Assembly (NCBI RefSeq): GCF_016808335.1
Contig: NC_053143.1
Coordinates: 52,049,441 to 52,113,440, forward strand
Direction of reading: 5' to 3'
Origin: Panicum virgatum
Lineage: Eukaryota; Streptophyta; Magnoliopsida; Poales; Poaceae
DNA: 64,000 nt
The notes beneath the pieces were generated by a model. It had not been told where the DNA came from. It searched no databases and was given only the letters and a program-made list of their open reading frames with translations. Both the position numbers and the translations under genes were made by a program. Shown in pieces: positions 11,512-23,700 of the stretch. The first letter of the stretch is position 1. Every line of letters begins with the position of its first letter.

Positions 11512-11655
11512 TGATCAGTAAAATCCCCTCTAATACATCAACCGATGAGCAAAATCCTCTCTAATATCCCAATCGATAGTAAATTCCTCTCAATCAATCA
11601 GCAAAATCCTCTCAAACATCTCCATCGATCAGTGAAATCCTCTCAAAGTATCATG
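11512..11655 (+). repeat. degenerate tandem repeat, about 35-bp unit
   Basis: The motif ATCAGTAAAATCCTCTCTAA recurs four to five times with variation (AATCC..CTC followed by ..ATCGAT). The copies have diverged, so it is old. Confidence 0.6.
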
Positions 11656-12094
11656 TTATACTCTAGTATTCCACTGCACTGGAGGCCCTAGAATGAGGTT
11701 AATATATATAACTGAATGGGGGTGGGTGACTGCTTAGCTATTTCACATGTGTTTCGACACAATAGCATCCCCGCCTACAACTTCAACGAAGGCCAAAAAA
11801 AAAGAGTACTGAACTTTCTTGCAGGGACTCAGTACGCACACACTCTAGCAGTAACATCGGTAGCCATTTTCCGCATAACTCAGTGAACATGTCCAGCATT
11901 TAGTTGATGATACAACAGTCACCGTTAATGACATGTTTTACAAAGTAAGTCACTTGTTAAGCAGCTGCCTTTCCCCGACAACTGTTCCCAAAGACCCATG
12001 AGCTTCTGACCAAAGCTTAGCCCTGCGCGGCTGTGTATGGTATCCAAAGCTTCTGCCTCCACAGCAACAATGAAGAGTTTCTGCCTCATACCTA
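11656..12094. other. 3' flank of NDX
   Basis: This lies downstream of the minus-strand NDX stop codon and probably holds its 3' untranslated region. No separate gene is seen. Confidence 0.4.
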
Positions 12095-15000
12095 CTATGT
12101 CACAGGTGCTAGCCTGACGGCATCCCACGGGACCCTAATCACACCACCATTCCTCACCTCCGCCTCCTGGAACGTCCTCCCGGATGCCTCGGAGGGGTGG
12201 GGGAGCTCCCTCCACTTCTCGATCCTGAGCTCAGTGACATCGACCACACAGAGGCGGGTCTCCATGGAGCTTTTTACTGGTGGGGGATGGACGATCTTAC
12301 CCCTGCCGACCTCTTTCCCGTCGCCGTCGACCAGCGAGACGAGGCGGCCAGGCTCGAACGAGAAGGACCTTGTGAATGGGCGGCTCAGCATCATGTTCTG
12401 GGAGAACTCGGCCTGCGATGTCAGCTCATTGCCATCTGGGCTCACCAGTCTGCCTTTGGATATTGCGTTCATCACCCTTGCAGGGGGCATGTAGCTGTCC
12501 TCCCCCGCACTTTCAGAGGACTCACCAAGATGGGGAGTAGCTGGTGTAGATGGCTTATCAGCATTCTCCCCTTCAAATGGTACTCCTCTTTCTTTCGCTA
12601 TGCGAGCAAGTTTAGCTTTCCGATTGTTCAACCTGTAATTTACAAGAAAATGCTGTTACAAATAGCTGTTGATGGAAAACATAAAAGTATTGTTATAGAA
12701 TTGGAGAAAGTAGCTTCAAATAAGGACAAATAACTAAAGAAGATTCACAGTTTTACCAGTTTTTAAGTTGTGATGCTGTGATCTCTGGGCCCTACAAAAG
12801 CACGGCCGTATCTTTCATGAATGAGAAATGCATAGAGAGCAGTCAGACCTAACAAGAGAATGTCCAAGTCAGAAGACCTATACCTGCACACTTAACTTCT
12901 CTGACCAATTCTGCAATAAAATAGCATTCTTGTGCATCTCAGGCTCATCTACTAGAGCCTTCTCTAGTTCATCTATTTGCTCATCGTTCATAAGGGTCCG
13001 CTTCCTTCTCTTAGGTTGCCTCTCATCATACACACTACTCTCTCCTTTCTCGTCCTCCTGGAGACTGCTTTCTTTTGAGAGTTCCGATGTTTTGAAATGA
13101 TCCACACTGCTGGATGCTGGATCGAGATCCATTTTGCTGCGTTGGTGTCCAGTATTAACACCGGATGAGATGGACGAAAAGCCTGCATTCGCTGTTCTTG
13201 CAACACCAAGATGGACTAGGTCTTGACCAACTGCGTTCTGCAGGAAACTGCCATTTCTAGCGACACAGTTCTTTGGAGTCTGATCCTTAGCGTTTCCCTC
13301 TGGATTTATCGAGGACACTGGTATAGACACTTCCATGTTCTGCACATCCTGTTGTCATCAGCTTCTGATTAGAATCCACTCACAATGAATGCAATCACCA
13401 GTGATGTTTGACTGATGATGTCAACTACGTATTTACCTTCGGCAAGTTATTCATATTGGGGTCCAGAGTGCTTGCTTGTGTGGGCAAGGACTGCTGCACC
13501 GGCTTCATGTCTTCCTTGCTTTCTGGAGAATCAGTATGCCCCACCTGAAACAGTCATAACGAGGACATCCAGCAATTGAACACAATTGAAAAAGGAATTT
13601 GAAGCAAACTGCTATAGAAAATTGACCACCCAATGCAAGTACCCAAGCAATCAATGACCCTACAAGAGTGCTTAATGAATTGATTGCTAAAAAAATATCT
13701 GTACTGATACAAATGAGATTTGGCTGCCAACAAAATGTAAAACTTCAGTATTGTTGATATGATGATATATCTATCTTATTCTCATAATCATTGAGTAAAG
13801 AAAACAAACCAGTAGTGCTGCCTGTCCTGCTTGTGATTTACACCAAAATTGTAGCTTATCAGAAAACTCACTGCCAAAAGAGAGACAAAAGCTTAGAAAT
13901 GTTATACAGCATTCAGAGAGGTAAATTATCAAGAGTACACAATAAAGTATAATCAAAACTTGAACAGAAAATTCAGGCATGTAACAAAAAAATGATCAGC
14001 TGGAGATGATATAAAACATAGTAAAAAAAAGGCCTTTAAGCACCTTAACAGTTGCACGTCTTCCTCATTTAATAAGTTAGGGATCAAAGTTTTAGCATAA
14101 TCTGACAAAGATCCTACAAAATCCAAACAAGAGATTAGACATGTAAGTTAATGAATATAAACCAACAGATAGCTAGAAATGGCAGAGCTAACTTTACCTA
14201 AGTTCTTACAAACTTTAGTGGCCTTAAAATCATTAGAAGCAGGCTGGTCCGCTGATAGTTTAGGACTCCCCGACACCAAGTACTTTTGAAAGTTCTGAAG
14301 AAAAAGATCCCTTTCTTGCTCTGTTGACAGTACAATAGAATTTGCTTTCAACAATATCTCGCAAATTAGTAGAACTCATAACAAGTAAGAATAGTCTGAC
14401 CTTCACATATATTTGGAACAAAGACATGCAAATTTGCTATTATTTTCACTACACATGATGTTCTTGTCTGAGCGTATGCCATTGAAGGCAGGCTAGGGCG
14501 AAAAGGGCATGAATAGTTAGCTTTAGCTTCAGTCAACACATTATCAGAAGCTAACAGTGCCACCTCAGCTGCACCAAACGGATCATAATCTAGATTTGCA
14601 TCTTCCTCAACCACTGGTAGATTGACTGAACACCAACTTAAAACAAACTCATCATGAGGAATTGCCAGAATCTGGGTCAAAAAGGGAACCTGCAAAATTT
14701 GAAATTGAAATAAAGTATTGTCTTGGCTTAAAAAGAGATTCTAAAGAAAATGCATGACATAAAAGTTTGTGGAAGTAGCTACTAAGTAAAAAGCTTACAG
14801 TATTAATCAAAAAGGACGATCTGAAGTTTGAATCATCAGAAAACACATCAACTAGACGCAACGCATTGATAAGCACAGATCCCATGGGGTAACTCTTATC
14901 ATGGGAATCAGAAGTATTTTGTTGTTTTCTTCCAAATGCAGTATTCAGCAAATTAAGAACCTGCAGCAATCATGCAAAATAAAAATTTGGAGAAACTGAA

Positions 15001-17886
15001 CTTAAATTTTAGCAGCAGCAGATACAGAGTAATATATTCCTGGGCAGTGATCAGCCACATGAGAACTGACCTCTAGAGCCAAGGTTTGCCCTAGTCGCAT
15101 GCTGTTTGGTGAAGAGGCAACTTCATCAAGGTAAGAAACACTTTCAGCTTCACAAAGTTGCACCACCTGGAAATTTGTTTATATCAACAATTTAATCAGT
15201 AACCCAATACTAGGTATGTGCTACTCCATTCCACTTACGATAAATCATGTGTGGTTAACTTACAATAGAAAGTATCATTGCCTTGAGCCTGGAAATGGAA
15301 GCAACAGTATCAGTTGATCCTTTCAAACAGTCAGGAACAACCAACTTTAGTATAGTGTGGGAAAGTGAAAGTATGCCTCCATTCCTAGAGAGTTCCTGCA
15401 TGAGTGCTAAATTCATTAAGATTCCAGCTTCCAAGAGTATTGCATATAACATTATGTAGTTGCCAATACAGATGGCCTAACTACTGTTTTTTCCAATAAA
15501 ATTGCACTAGCTTCAAGAAAACAAATTCACTGGCAGGGGCCATGGCCCCACTATAATTAATGAAACTCCATACTATACATGCATCAATAGACTGGTTAGA
15601 ATTCATAAGCTAAAGACTATGCTTAAGATCTTGGTAATGCAACCCCCCCCCCCCGGCAGGGGCCATGGCCCCACTATAATTAATGAAACTCCATACTATA
15701 CATGCATCAATAGACTGGTTAGAATTCATAAGCTAAAGACTATGACCCCCCCCCCCCCCTACAATTGTTTCATCCTGGTTCTGTCCCTGCTTCGAAGCAC
15801 AGGAAAGGCTACCAATACATGAACCATGTAAATTATGCACTAAGTACTCTTTTTCCCCCTCAATAGTATAAAAACGATGCCTTGAAAGATAGGCAAGGAC
15901 CTTATTTTTTAAAATACGATCTTGAAACAGTTTTTGCTGGCACAGCAGCAAAAGAAATTGCAATGATGCTTCGCACTGTTGGCAGATGAAGTGAGCAAGA
16001 CGACATTCCAAAGAACTAGGAGTGGAACCAAAGCCCATTGATGATAATCTGAAACTCAACAACCTCATATCTTCATGCAGACTATCAAAGGCCACATCCA
16101 AAAAGATATCAACCTGGCCGTGAAACATTAAATGTTAATATGGAGACAAATAATATACTATTAAGTGTTCATAAGCAGAAATAAATATTGCAATGGCATA
16201 TATTTCGAAAGAATACCATTGTGAATCAGTAAGTACACAAAGGAATCATTCAGAACAACATACGCAAGCAAAAACCTGAATCAGAGTCAGAACATATATT
16301 GTGAAATAGCCAGCAAAACTTTAGCATAAACTTGTTAGTTTACCAAGGGATCTACCGTAACAAGGCAGTAAGATTACCAAGGGATCTATCATACTATATT
16401 ATACTATAATGTAATATAGATCAGACAAAAAATTAAGTTTTAACAACATTGATAAGGCATGTAGGTAGGTATACAAAATTCAAGGAGAGTAAATCCAATG
16501 CACAAAAGGAGTCTCAAGTCAACTGCAAGACTTTCTGATACAGAAAGTTTGGATTCACAATGAGGGCAGCCAAGAGTGTGCTGATCTGACTGAAAAAACT
16601 AAAATGCCACACATGGATAGCTGAAAGGAATTTTGTATGGAACCTCGGAATAAGGTTAACATTCAAAATTCATAAAGAGGATAAACCTAAGAACCAAACT
16701 TTGTTGAAACATAAACTTAGAACAGATAAGCTGTTAGCGAAGATAGCATAAATAAATTTAGCAGATCAGGAAGAAAAATAAAAAGCAAAGCTGGAAAAAT
16801 TCACAAGCGATGTTTCAGATGAAATTAACACATCACAAGATACTGAAGAGCGATCCTATGATAAAGACACATGTTACCTTTGGATGTGCAAGAAGAATAT
16901 GGACAAGTTCATGCCACTGGGAGGAGAAGTAACTTGTCAACAGATGAAGACTCGCTGCTACAAGCGACGCATGTACAAGCGGAGATGCACCAACATTATT
17001 CTCCTAATTTAAAACAACAGCTGTTACCAGAATTAGTAGCAAATATAATTTGAAGTGGAGCACACAGGACTGAATAGATATTTTGGTTGAACTCGTTGCA
17101 ACCTTCTTCCGCCGAGCAAGAATAGAAAGTAGGAAGAATATTAGGTCCATGACTTGTTCAGATAATCTGACATCATCGAGAAGAATCTGCATGGAAATAA
17201 TATATGTGTTACGCCAAGTGCTGCTCATCATTTGGCTAAAATAAATTAACCAGAACGTAAAACTCCAAATATTAAACAAGATGGGCTTGATTAGAACCAA
17301 AAACTATCAGTCTAAGGATAACAAAGGAGCTCCATTACATTCCAAAGAGCCAAAGAATAAATAACTTAAATTGGTTCAGTTTAAATCGTAATGAAAGAAA
17401 TAAGAATTTCACTAGTGTCCTATCGAAATGGAATAATAAAACAAAAAATCCTCAAAGCATGTCGTAATCCATATTCCATAAGAAATATATGGATGGTGCT
17501 AGATGTGAAACTCATGTGACATAGTGAAAGGAGTAACCTGCTCCAGTCTAGTATGCCGGGATGCTAACTCAGACAAACTGTGCAAAAAGCGCACACCACG
17601 AAGCACATACGCCAGATCCGAGCCTTGCCCAAGCTCGAAACATACAGCAAGGAGATGAAGAGGAAGTGAGGACACAAGTTTTTCCATGTCCACCTACAAC
17701 GAAGAACATATGTCAGGGAAACGGGCATTGCAACATATGTAAACATTCTAAAGTAAGTACCTGCTTTGGGCCTCCATCGTCTGCCTTGGACTGCAAAACA
17801 AAGCTGTCCGAATCCTTCAGCATCTCACCAAGTTCTTTAGAAGTCAGCCCACTAAGCTCTTCAATAGCAGACACCATGTCTATCAT
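12095..17886 (-). CDS. NDX: nodulin homeobox protein NDX (16 coding exons, about 927 aa)
   Basis: NDX is a nuclear homeodomain protein; in Arabidopsis it binds single-stranded DNA at the FLC antisense promoter and acts in gene repression. Coding exons, in order: 17886-17761, 17693-17538, 17186-17103, 17003-16878, 16113-15901, 15395-15264, 15166-15071, 14960-14799, 14689-14401, 14320-14198, 14113-14044, 13870-13810, 13544-13437, 13348-12884, 12791-12757, 12632-12095. Phase is kept at every junction. The N-terminal two thirds match the conserved NDX region (MEKLVSSLPLHLL, LLLLCQQKLFQDR). The homeodomain is at about residues 690-760, from RRKRTLMNDEQ to WLNNRKAKLARIA, with the recognition-helix W, N and R present; it spans three exons. 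A basic patch precedes it. The start chosen is the ATG at the first base of exon 17886. The acceptor of exon 14320 is inferred from family similarity. Length agrees with the family. Confidence 0.93.
15532..15745 (+). repeat. recent 123-bp tandem duplication with poly(C) tracts, in an NDX intron
   Basis: A 91-bp block from GGCAGGGGCCATGGCCCCAC to AAAGACTATG occurs at 15532-15622 and again at 15655-15745. I see no difference between the copies. A run of about 12 C precedes copy two, and about 13 C follows it. It sits in the intron between exons 16113-15901 and 15395-15264. Confidence 0.88.
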
Positions 17887-18970
17887 CTGAACCCAAAACA
17901 TGGAAATTCTTGTGATCCAGAAACGTCAAGAAAATTCTATAGTGAAATATAATTTTTATTCTATCAGCTAGAAGTTAGAACAAATATTTCTATTCTGTAC
18001 AGCCAGGAAGTGGCCAAGAAACATCGCTTGCTGGCAGATCAAACAATATGTATCTATGATATTTGAAAAGTATCTAATAAGAGCTGAGATATTTACTCAG
18101 TACAAGATCCATTACGGGAAAGAAATGCAGGAATCAATCATTGTGTCATGTAAAGTACATTCACCAAGCACACAGCACAATAGCATCTTTTGAGCACACT
18201 GCAATAAATCTTTAACTACTCAGTCTTCATGCCCTGTCCACAGAAAACAGGGGAAGTTTTAAGCACCTAGCCAAAATATACTACTTCGAATTCCATGTTA
18301 TATTATGTTAGCTAACAAATATCTTCAGGGAAATTTAGGAAAACGGCAAATTTCGAACATTGCATTAACTTCCTATGGGATTCAGTAAGAACCACTAATG
18401 TAACAAGCTCTGCAAAAACAGTGCAGTAACTCACATGAGCTTGAGTGCTCACACCCAACCACATCCATCCAAACTCTATGCGAGGCCTCTTGCCCCCACA
18501 ATCTCATAATTTTGTACGCATGCGCAGAGGATGTGAGACAGTGGGGGCCATGGTACAGGGGCACGCTGACCAGTTTTTTAGCAGGCTGAGAAAACCCTAA
18601 GAGCTTCCAAAAAATATATATATCTGCAACAGGTCAACACCTCCTCCGCTGCTCACTCTCATCTGCCGGTGCAGGAAATGGAGGCGGTTGCGCAGTCCTC
18701 AGATTGGTTCCAAGCGACGAGCAGTTGAAGAAAACTTCTCCAAGCTGGTATTACTAAGCCAGGACTGCACGGGGCACCTAAGAGCAACAAGCTACGTAAT
18801 GCAGGCAGCTGCGCAACAAATCCGGCTCGAAACCTAGCCCCGAGCAGAGCAAGCTGCCACTAGCACTAGCAGGCACGCACCACTATACCACACGCAGCAC
18901 GTGAGCGGCGGATCGCGGGGAGGATGGGAGGGAGGCGCGGGCAGCGCCCGGGAAGTGGGGGGAGACTGAC

Positions 18971-19200
18971 CTTCGGCGGGCGCCGCGGCGGCGGCAGCGC
19001 GGTGGAGGCCGAGCCGGGCGGATCTCCCTCGGCCTCCGCTCCGCCGCAGCCCAGGCCCAGCAGCGGCCGCGGGAGGGAGGGAGAAGGCCGGCGGGGAGGT
19101 GGCGGCTGGCGGCGAGCTTCGCGCCGGCGGACGGGAGGGGAGAGCGCGAGGCGGAGGCGGGGGCGGGCTCAGCCGGCCGGCGAGGGCCGAGGGGAAGGTG
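18971..19200 (-). promoter_or_regulatory. probable NDX 5' untranslated first exon and promoter
   Basis: This GC-rich block ends, on the minus strand, in a strong donor (CCGAAG then GTCAGT, boundary 18971/18970). It contains no ATG in the exon-like part. The first NDX coding exon begins exactly at its start codon after an acceptor at 17887-17888. This fits a non-coding first exon followed by an intron of about 1.1 kb. The transcription start was not determined; a GA-rich run lies near 19203-19220. Confidence 0.55.
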
Positions 19201-19340
19201 GGAGAGAGAGAGAGAGCACGACGAGGTGGACTTATTTGTTTTGTTCTAGGGCTCCACCAGCAGGGGTTCGGTGGAAATCCGTCGTCGTTTTGTTTTTTAT
19301 TACAGTATTTAAAAGAAACGGAATATTAGAAAACGCAACT

Positions 19341-19421
19341 GCTGGAATAGGTCAGTTGGTTGGAGCGTGCGTGTGGCTGTTATTAACTACAAGGTCTGAG
19401 GTTCAAGCCCTCCTTCTAGCG
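19341..19421 (+). pseudogene. tRNA-Asn(GTT)-derived sequence (tRNA pseudogene or SINE head)
   Basis: The sequence starts GCTGGAATAGGTCAGTTGG and ends GTTCAAGCCCTCCTTCTAGC. Its ends pair as a seven-base acceptor stem (GCTGGAA with TTCTAGC, one G-U pair), and boxes A and B of a polymerase III promoter are recognisable. It resembles plant tRNA-Asn, but has a changed D-arm and extra bases before and inside the anticodon arm, so it should not make a working tRNA. An AT-rich tail follows, as in tRNA-derived SINEs. Confidence 0.7.
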
Positions 19422-19515
19422 AATTTATTTTTATTTATTAAACAGATTTTTTCTCTTTTCAAGCCCTCCTTCTAGCAAATTTATTTTTATTTATTAAACA
19501 GATTTTTTCTCTTTT
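19404..19515 (+). repeat. 56-bp tandem duplication including the end of the tRNA-like sequence
   Basis: CAAGCCCTCCTTCTAGC followed by AT-rich DNA occurs at 19404 and again at 19460 with one base changed. The duplication happened after the tRNA-like sequence was in place, since it copies that sequence's 3' part. Further AT-rich imperfect repeats built on GATAAAATCAGTATTAAATA fill 19520-19700. Confidence 0.8.
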
Positions 19516-19697
19516 GCAATGTGATAAAATCAGTATTAAATATTGTTTTTTTTCTTTGTCAAAGTTCAAAGTGATAGATGCAATGCGATAAAATCGTATT
19601 AAATATTTATTTTTTTGGTTTCTTTTTCAAAGTTCAAAGTGATAAAATCAGTATTAAATATTTTATTTTATTTCTTTTTCAAAGTGATAGAATCAGT

Positions 19698-19980
19698 ATT
19701 AAATATTTTATTAGAAGTCCTCTTGCTTTTCCAGCTGATATAACAGAAATCAAATCAGCTGAAACAGATTTAAAACTCGAGTTTGCTGCTCGTATCCAAA
19801 TAGAGCGTCGCAGATTTCACAGGACAGCAGCTCAAGTGACATTAAATATTTTATTAGAAGTCCTCTTGCTTTTCCAGCTGATATAACAGATTTCAAATCA
19901 GCTGAAACAAATTGACAACTTGAGTTGCTCATCCAAATAGAGTGTCGCAGATTTCACGACAGCAGCTCAAGTGACCTTAA
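19698..19980 (+). repeat. 143-bp tandem duplication
   Basis: A block starting ATTAAATATTTTATTAGAAG occurs at 19698 and 19841 and runs through GACAGCAGCTCAAGTGAC in both copies. The second copy has small deletions and substitutions. It follows the tRNA-derived repeat directly. Confidence 0.85.
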
Positions 19981-20731
19981 GAGTATAGTAGCTTCAGAAA
20001 GAGACAAAATCATGATTCTTGATCATCATATTCCCACAGCAATGTGGTAATCAGGGCCACATTCCAAGAATCCAAGCGGCAGTGGACACTGGTCACCCAC
20101 GAGTTCACACAAAAGAACGACATGCTCTCTATGGGAAGCACCTGATCTGGCACTCTACGAAAAGGGGCAATTCCTTCAATACCGTTGGAAATTGAACCCA
20201 TCACTTCGGTGCCATCCAAATTTAGGCTAGTCCTAACCCTCCAACTCAATTGGTTTTTATAGCATTATAAATGTGTTGTCATGTAAACAAAAGATTGAAG
20301 TGGCATGAGAGTTAACGAGAAGAGAAGGAAAAATATGAAGAAACCGTGTCTCATACAAGAAACTATATCTACACAAAAACCAAGACAAAAGAAGAGAGGA
20401 TTGGATAGGGAAAAGAGAGAGAAGAGATATGATTGGATGGTAGTTTCTATGAGTAGTGCTTATATGACATGGCAAATATAAAAACTACTAGTAGTGTCTT
20501 GGGTAGGGATTGCCCACGTGATCTACAACACCTAGATGTCCATAAATCAAGCAGTTAACTGCAGATGAAGACTGCAGCTCGCACGGTCTGATGTCCTAAT
20601 CAAAGTTCTTGAAGCTGCTACGCTACTTCATCTCAGCTATTGCTTCCTGAAATGGCATGCTCAGGTTATCAAGGAGGAAGACTGAAAGAAAACATCCTAC
20701 ATTCATCCTCCAACGACTTCATCAGGATATC
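19981..20731. other. 3' flank of SCC3
   Basis: No independent gene is seen. Downstream of the SCC3 stop, the minus strand offers acceptors at about 20660 and 20690 that could serve alternative last exons. Confidence 0.4.
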
Positions 20732-23700
20732 CTAAATAGAGTAAGAGACAAAATCATGAAATTTACCTGACGGCCCAGCAGCTCCTTTGCGGCTGCTTGT
20801 TCCTTGTTGAGACACCTTCAGTGACCGTAGCTTAGCAGCAGAAGACCTGATCGTGTTGATCAGGGGCTGATTTGCATCGTCGTCGCTGTCTTCGTCTTCG
20901 CCATGGCCGTGATGGTCAGAGGCACTGATAGAATCTTCGTCGCTAGAGTTGTTCCCATCATCTTTAAAGAGTTTCTTCCCACGTACATCTGATACGTTTG
21001 GTACATCTCTAACCTTTCTCGGTCGGCCCCGTCGCTTCACAGGCTTTTCCTCCTCCTCTGGATTCAGAGTAAGATATCAACCACAATATATAGGAGAAGA
21101 GACAAGCACAGTCAAAAAAAAAGAGGGAGTTCAACACACCCTGCAAAACCTCATTCTTCGCATGTTTTTCACGTAGGTGCTCCACAAATGTAAAATATGG
21201 GCGCCAAACACTTTGATCTTCATTCATATTTGCATCTCGAGTCCTCTTCTCTACATCTGCCAGGCTACATGCAAAAAGATAACTCAAAATTAAAGTTTTG
21301 AAGCAAGCGAAGCACAGGAAAGCATGCAGCCCAATAACATACATGTCTGGTATATCTGCCGATGCAAGTTTAGAAACAAATGGCAGAAGTGCGGCCTCGA
21401 GGAATGACAACTGATTTGGAAGGTCTGCAAAGGCAAAAGAAACACCATCTTGGATAATCTTCAAGATCTCAGACTTGTTTTTAGTGCGAGCTGCACCAAC
21501 GTAGGACCGTGCCAGCCGAATAGCAAGATCTTGACATTCCGAATAAGACTTGCTAATCAGGGTTTGATTTTCTCCATCATTAACTTGGGTCATGTACCGT
21601 TCATATAACTATATGGATGAAAAACATAGAATGATTTACTCAAACAAACTCAAACGTGAAAGCAAGATAAACTGGTGCACTTATAAAAGCAATATTCTTA
21701 AATTTTAGTCAGCAGATATCCAAAAACTGGAAACAACAGTGGTAAAACAAGCTAAAGGAGCCATAAGTACTCCCTCCACTAAAATATAACATGGTATCAA
21801 TTTTCATTTCAGAAGCACTTTTATACAGTTCTAGACAAAACCTTTTGTGAAAATTTGTGGAGTTAGCCTATGGCCTACAAATATTCTTTCCTACTTCTGT
21901 TTTCCAGTTTTATAGATTACTAATGTACATCATTGGCCTTGACAATGCAGGATGAACTGAATTCTCCAAAACAGTTAGTATTTAATATTTCTTCGGGATA
22001 CACTACTAATAATAAATAAAAAATATAAGAGTAAATATCGTTGTTCATGCTGAGTACACACTACTAATAATTAATATTACCCTCATCTTATTGTTAGATA
22101 ACTGATGTAATCATGCTTGTATTGGTCATGTGCCAGGCTATTAACAGGCCAGACTGTGGGGTGTGGGCCCGGGCCAGGCTTATTAGCCGGCCGGCCCCTG
22201 ATTGTGGTTGTAGAGATATGGTAGGGTTGGAGTCCTGAGGAGATCTTATTTCGGGTTTCCTTTTGCCCCAAGATCTCCTCACCCCTATATATGTAACCTC
22301 TTGTATCTCTCAAAATCAATCTATTATTCCCACAAATCCAATCTCTTTCACTTATGAACATATTACATATACTCTATATGCACTAGGAGATCAAATATTT
22401 ACCCTTCTCAATGCCTCATAAAACAGAGCTCCCATATCGAAGTCTGCATTTTTCTTTAGAGAGGTAATTAGATGCTTGATTATCTCGGTTGTACTTGCTC
22501 CATGGGATGCATAGTGAGAAACAATCTCTGGACCAAGGTAGTCCTGCAAACAGAAAGGAACAATGGAATTTTACTTGTCTGTCAAGAAGAATCCAAAGCA
22601 ACCAAGTTTTTTAAAGGTTAACATGGCAACATTGTAGCATGAAGTATATGGTGAGAACCTATCACCGGAAGAGAGCGCAGTACAAACCTTTGGTATTGTA
22701 TCAGCAAGCACTAGCTTTGCGGCTGCAATCATGACAGCATCCCTGTTTGTGTCTTCAATATATTCTTCATTTGCATCTTCATCTTCTGTTTCATCTGAGG
22801 ACACATACTTGATCAATTTTCACTTTTCAGCCATCAACAACGGAAAAGATACATACTCTGCTAATATCATGAGAAAGCTGGTATTTGATACACTTATTAA
22901 TTACATCCAAAGCAGGAGTGTGACTAGCAACAAGACCTGATATATTGAGCTGTTGTTCACAGAGTTTCCAGAACTTCTGAACCATATCTACTTGTGGGAG
23001 ATAACCCAAACTCTCTAGTCTTGTCGAAGAATATTTGGACTTTTTAAACAAGCACCACATTTCTACAGTAATGATGCAGACCTAAAAGCAAAGCAAACAA
23101 ATAAGGCAATTAGCCCAACGTAACCGTGAAGGCATACCAACATGATCTTGATAGATTGAGTTCAGAATTCAGAAGTCTTACTCTGCAAGAGAGAACAGTG
23201 GTGCTCCTCCCCTCTTTTTGATAAGTAGGCAGGACCACCAAATAATAATAGAGTTGATCGAAAAGTGAGCTTTGCTTAGATAAAAGTTCATCAATAGATG
23301 TTTCAGATGGGTTTTCACCATCGATCACATGAAGGCACCATGCTACCTGAAGGTACATATTGAGGAGAAGAAAGCTCTTCACCTAAAAATCATGAAAACA
23401 AGCTCAATATGCTAGCAACAGCTAATTGTACTGAAAAGATAAAGAGTGCTAAAACTCAAAAATGAAAGGGTTCGCACCTCATTGTCCATATCTCTTAGAT
23501 GGCTGAGGATTCTGTACATATCCTCAAATAAACTATCATTTTTAACAGGTTTTGACAGCTGAAGTTCATAAAGCCGCTTCAAATTAACCAAGAGAGAGTA
23601 TTCATCATCACCAGCCTGTAATGCCAATCATATCATATTGTGTTCATGACTTTGGCACAGACAAAAATGACACGAATAAGACATACCTCTACTTCCTTGA

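Noticed and set aside
19341..19421. Functional tRNA-Asn gene
   Set aside because: The D-arm is changed and extra bases lie in and before the anticodon arm, so the cloverleaf is broken.
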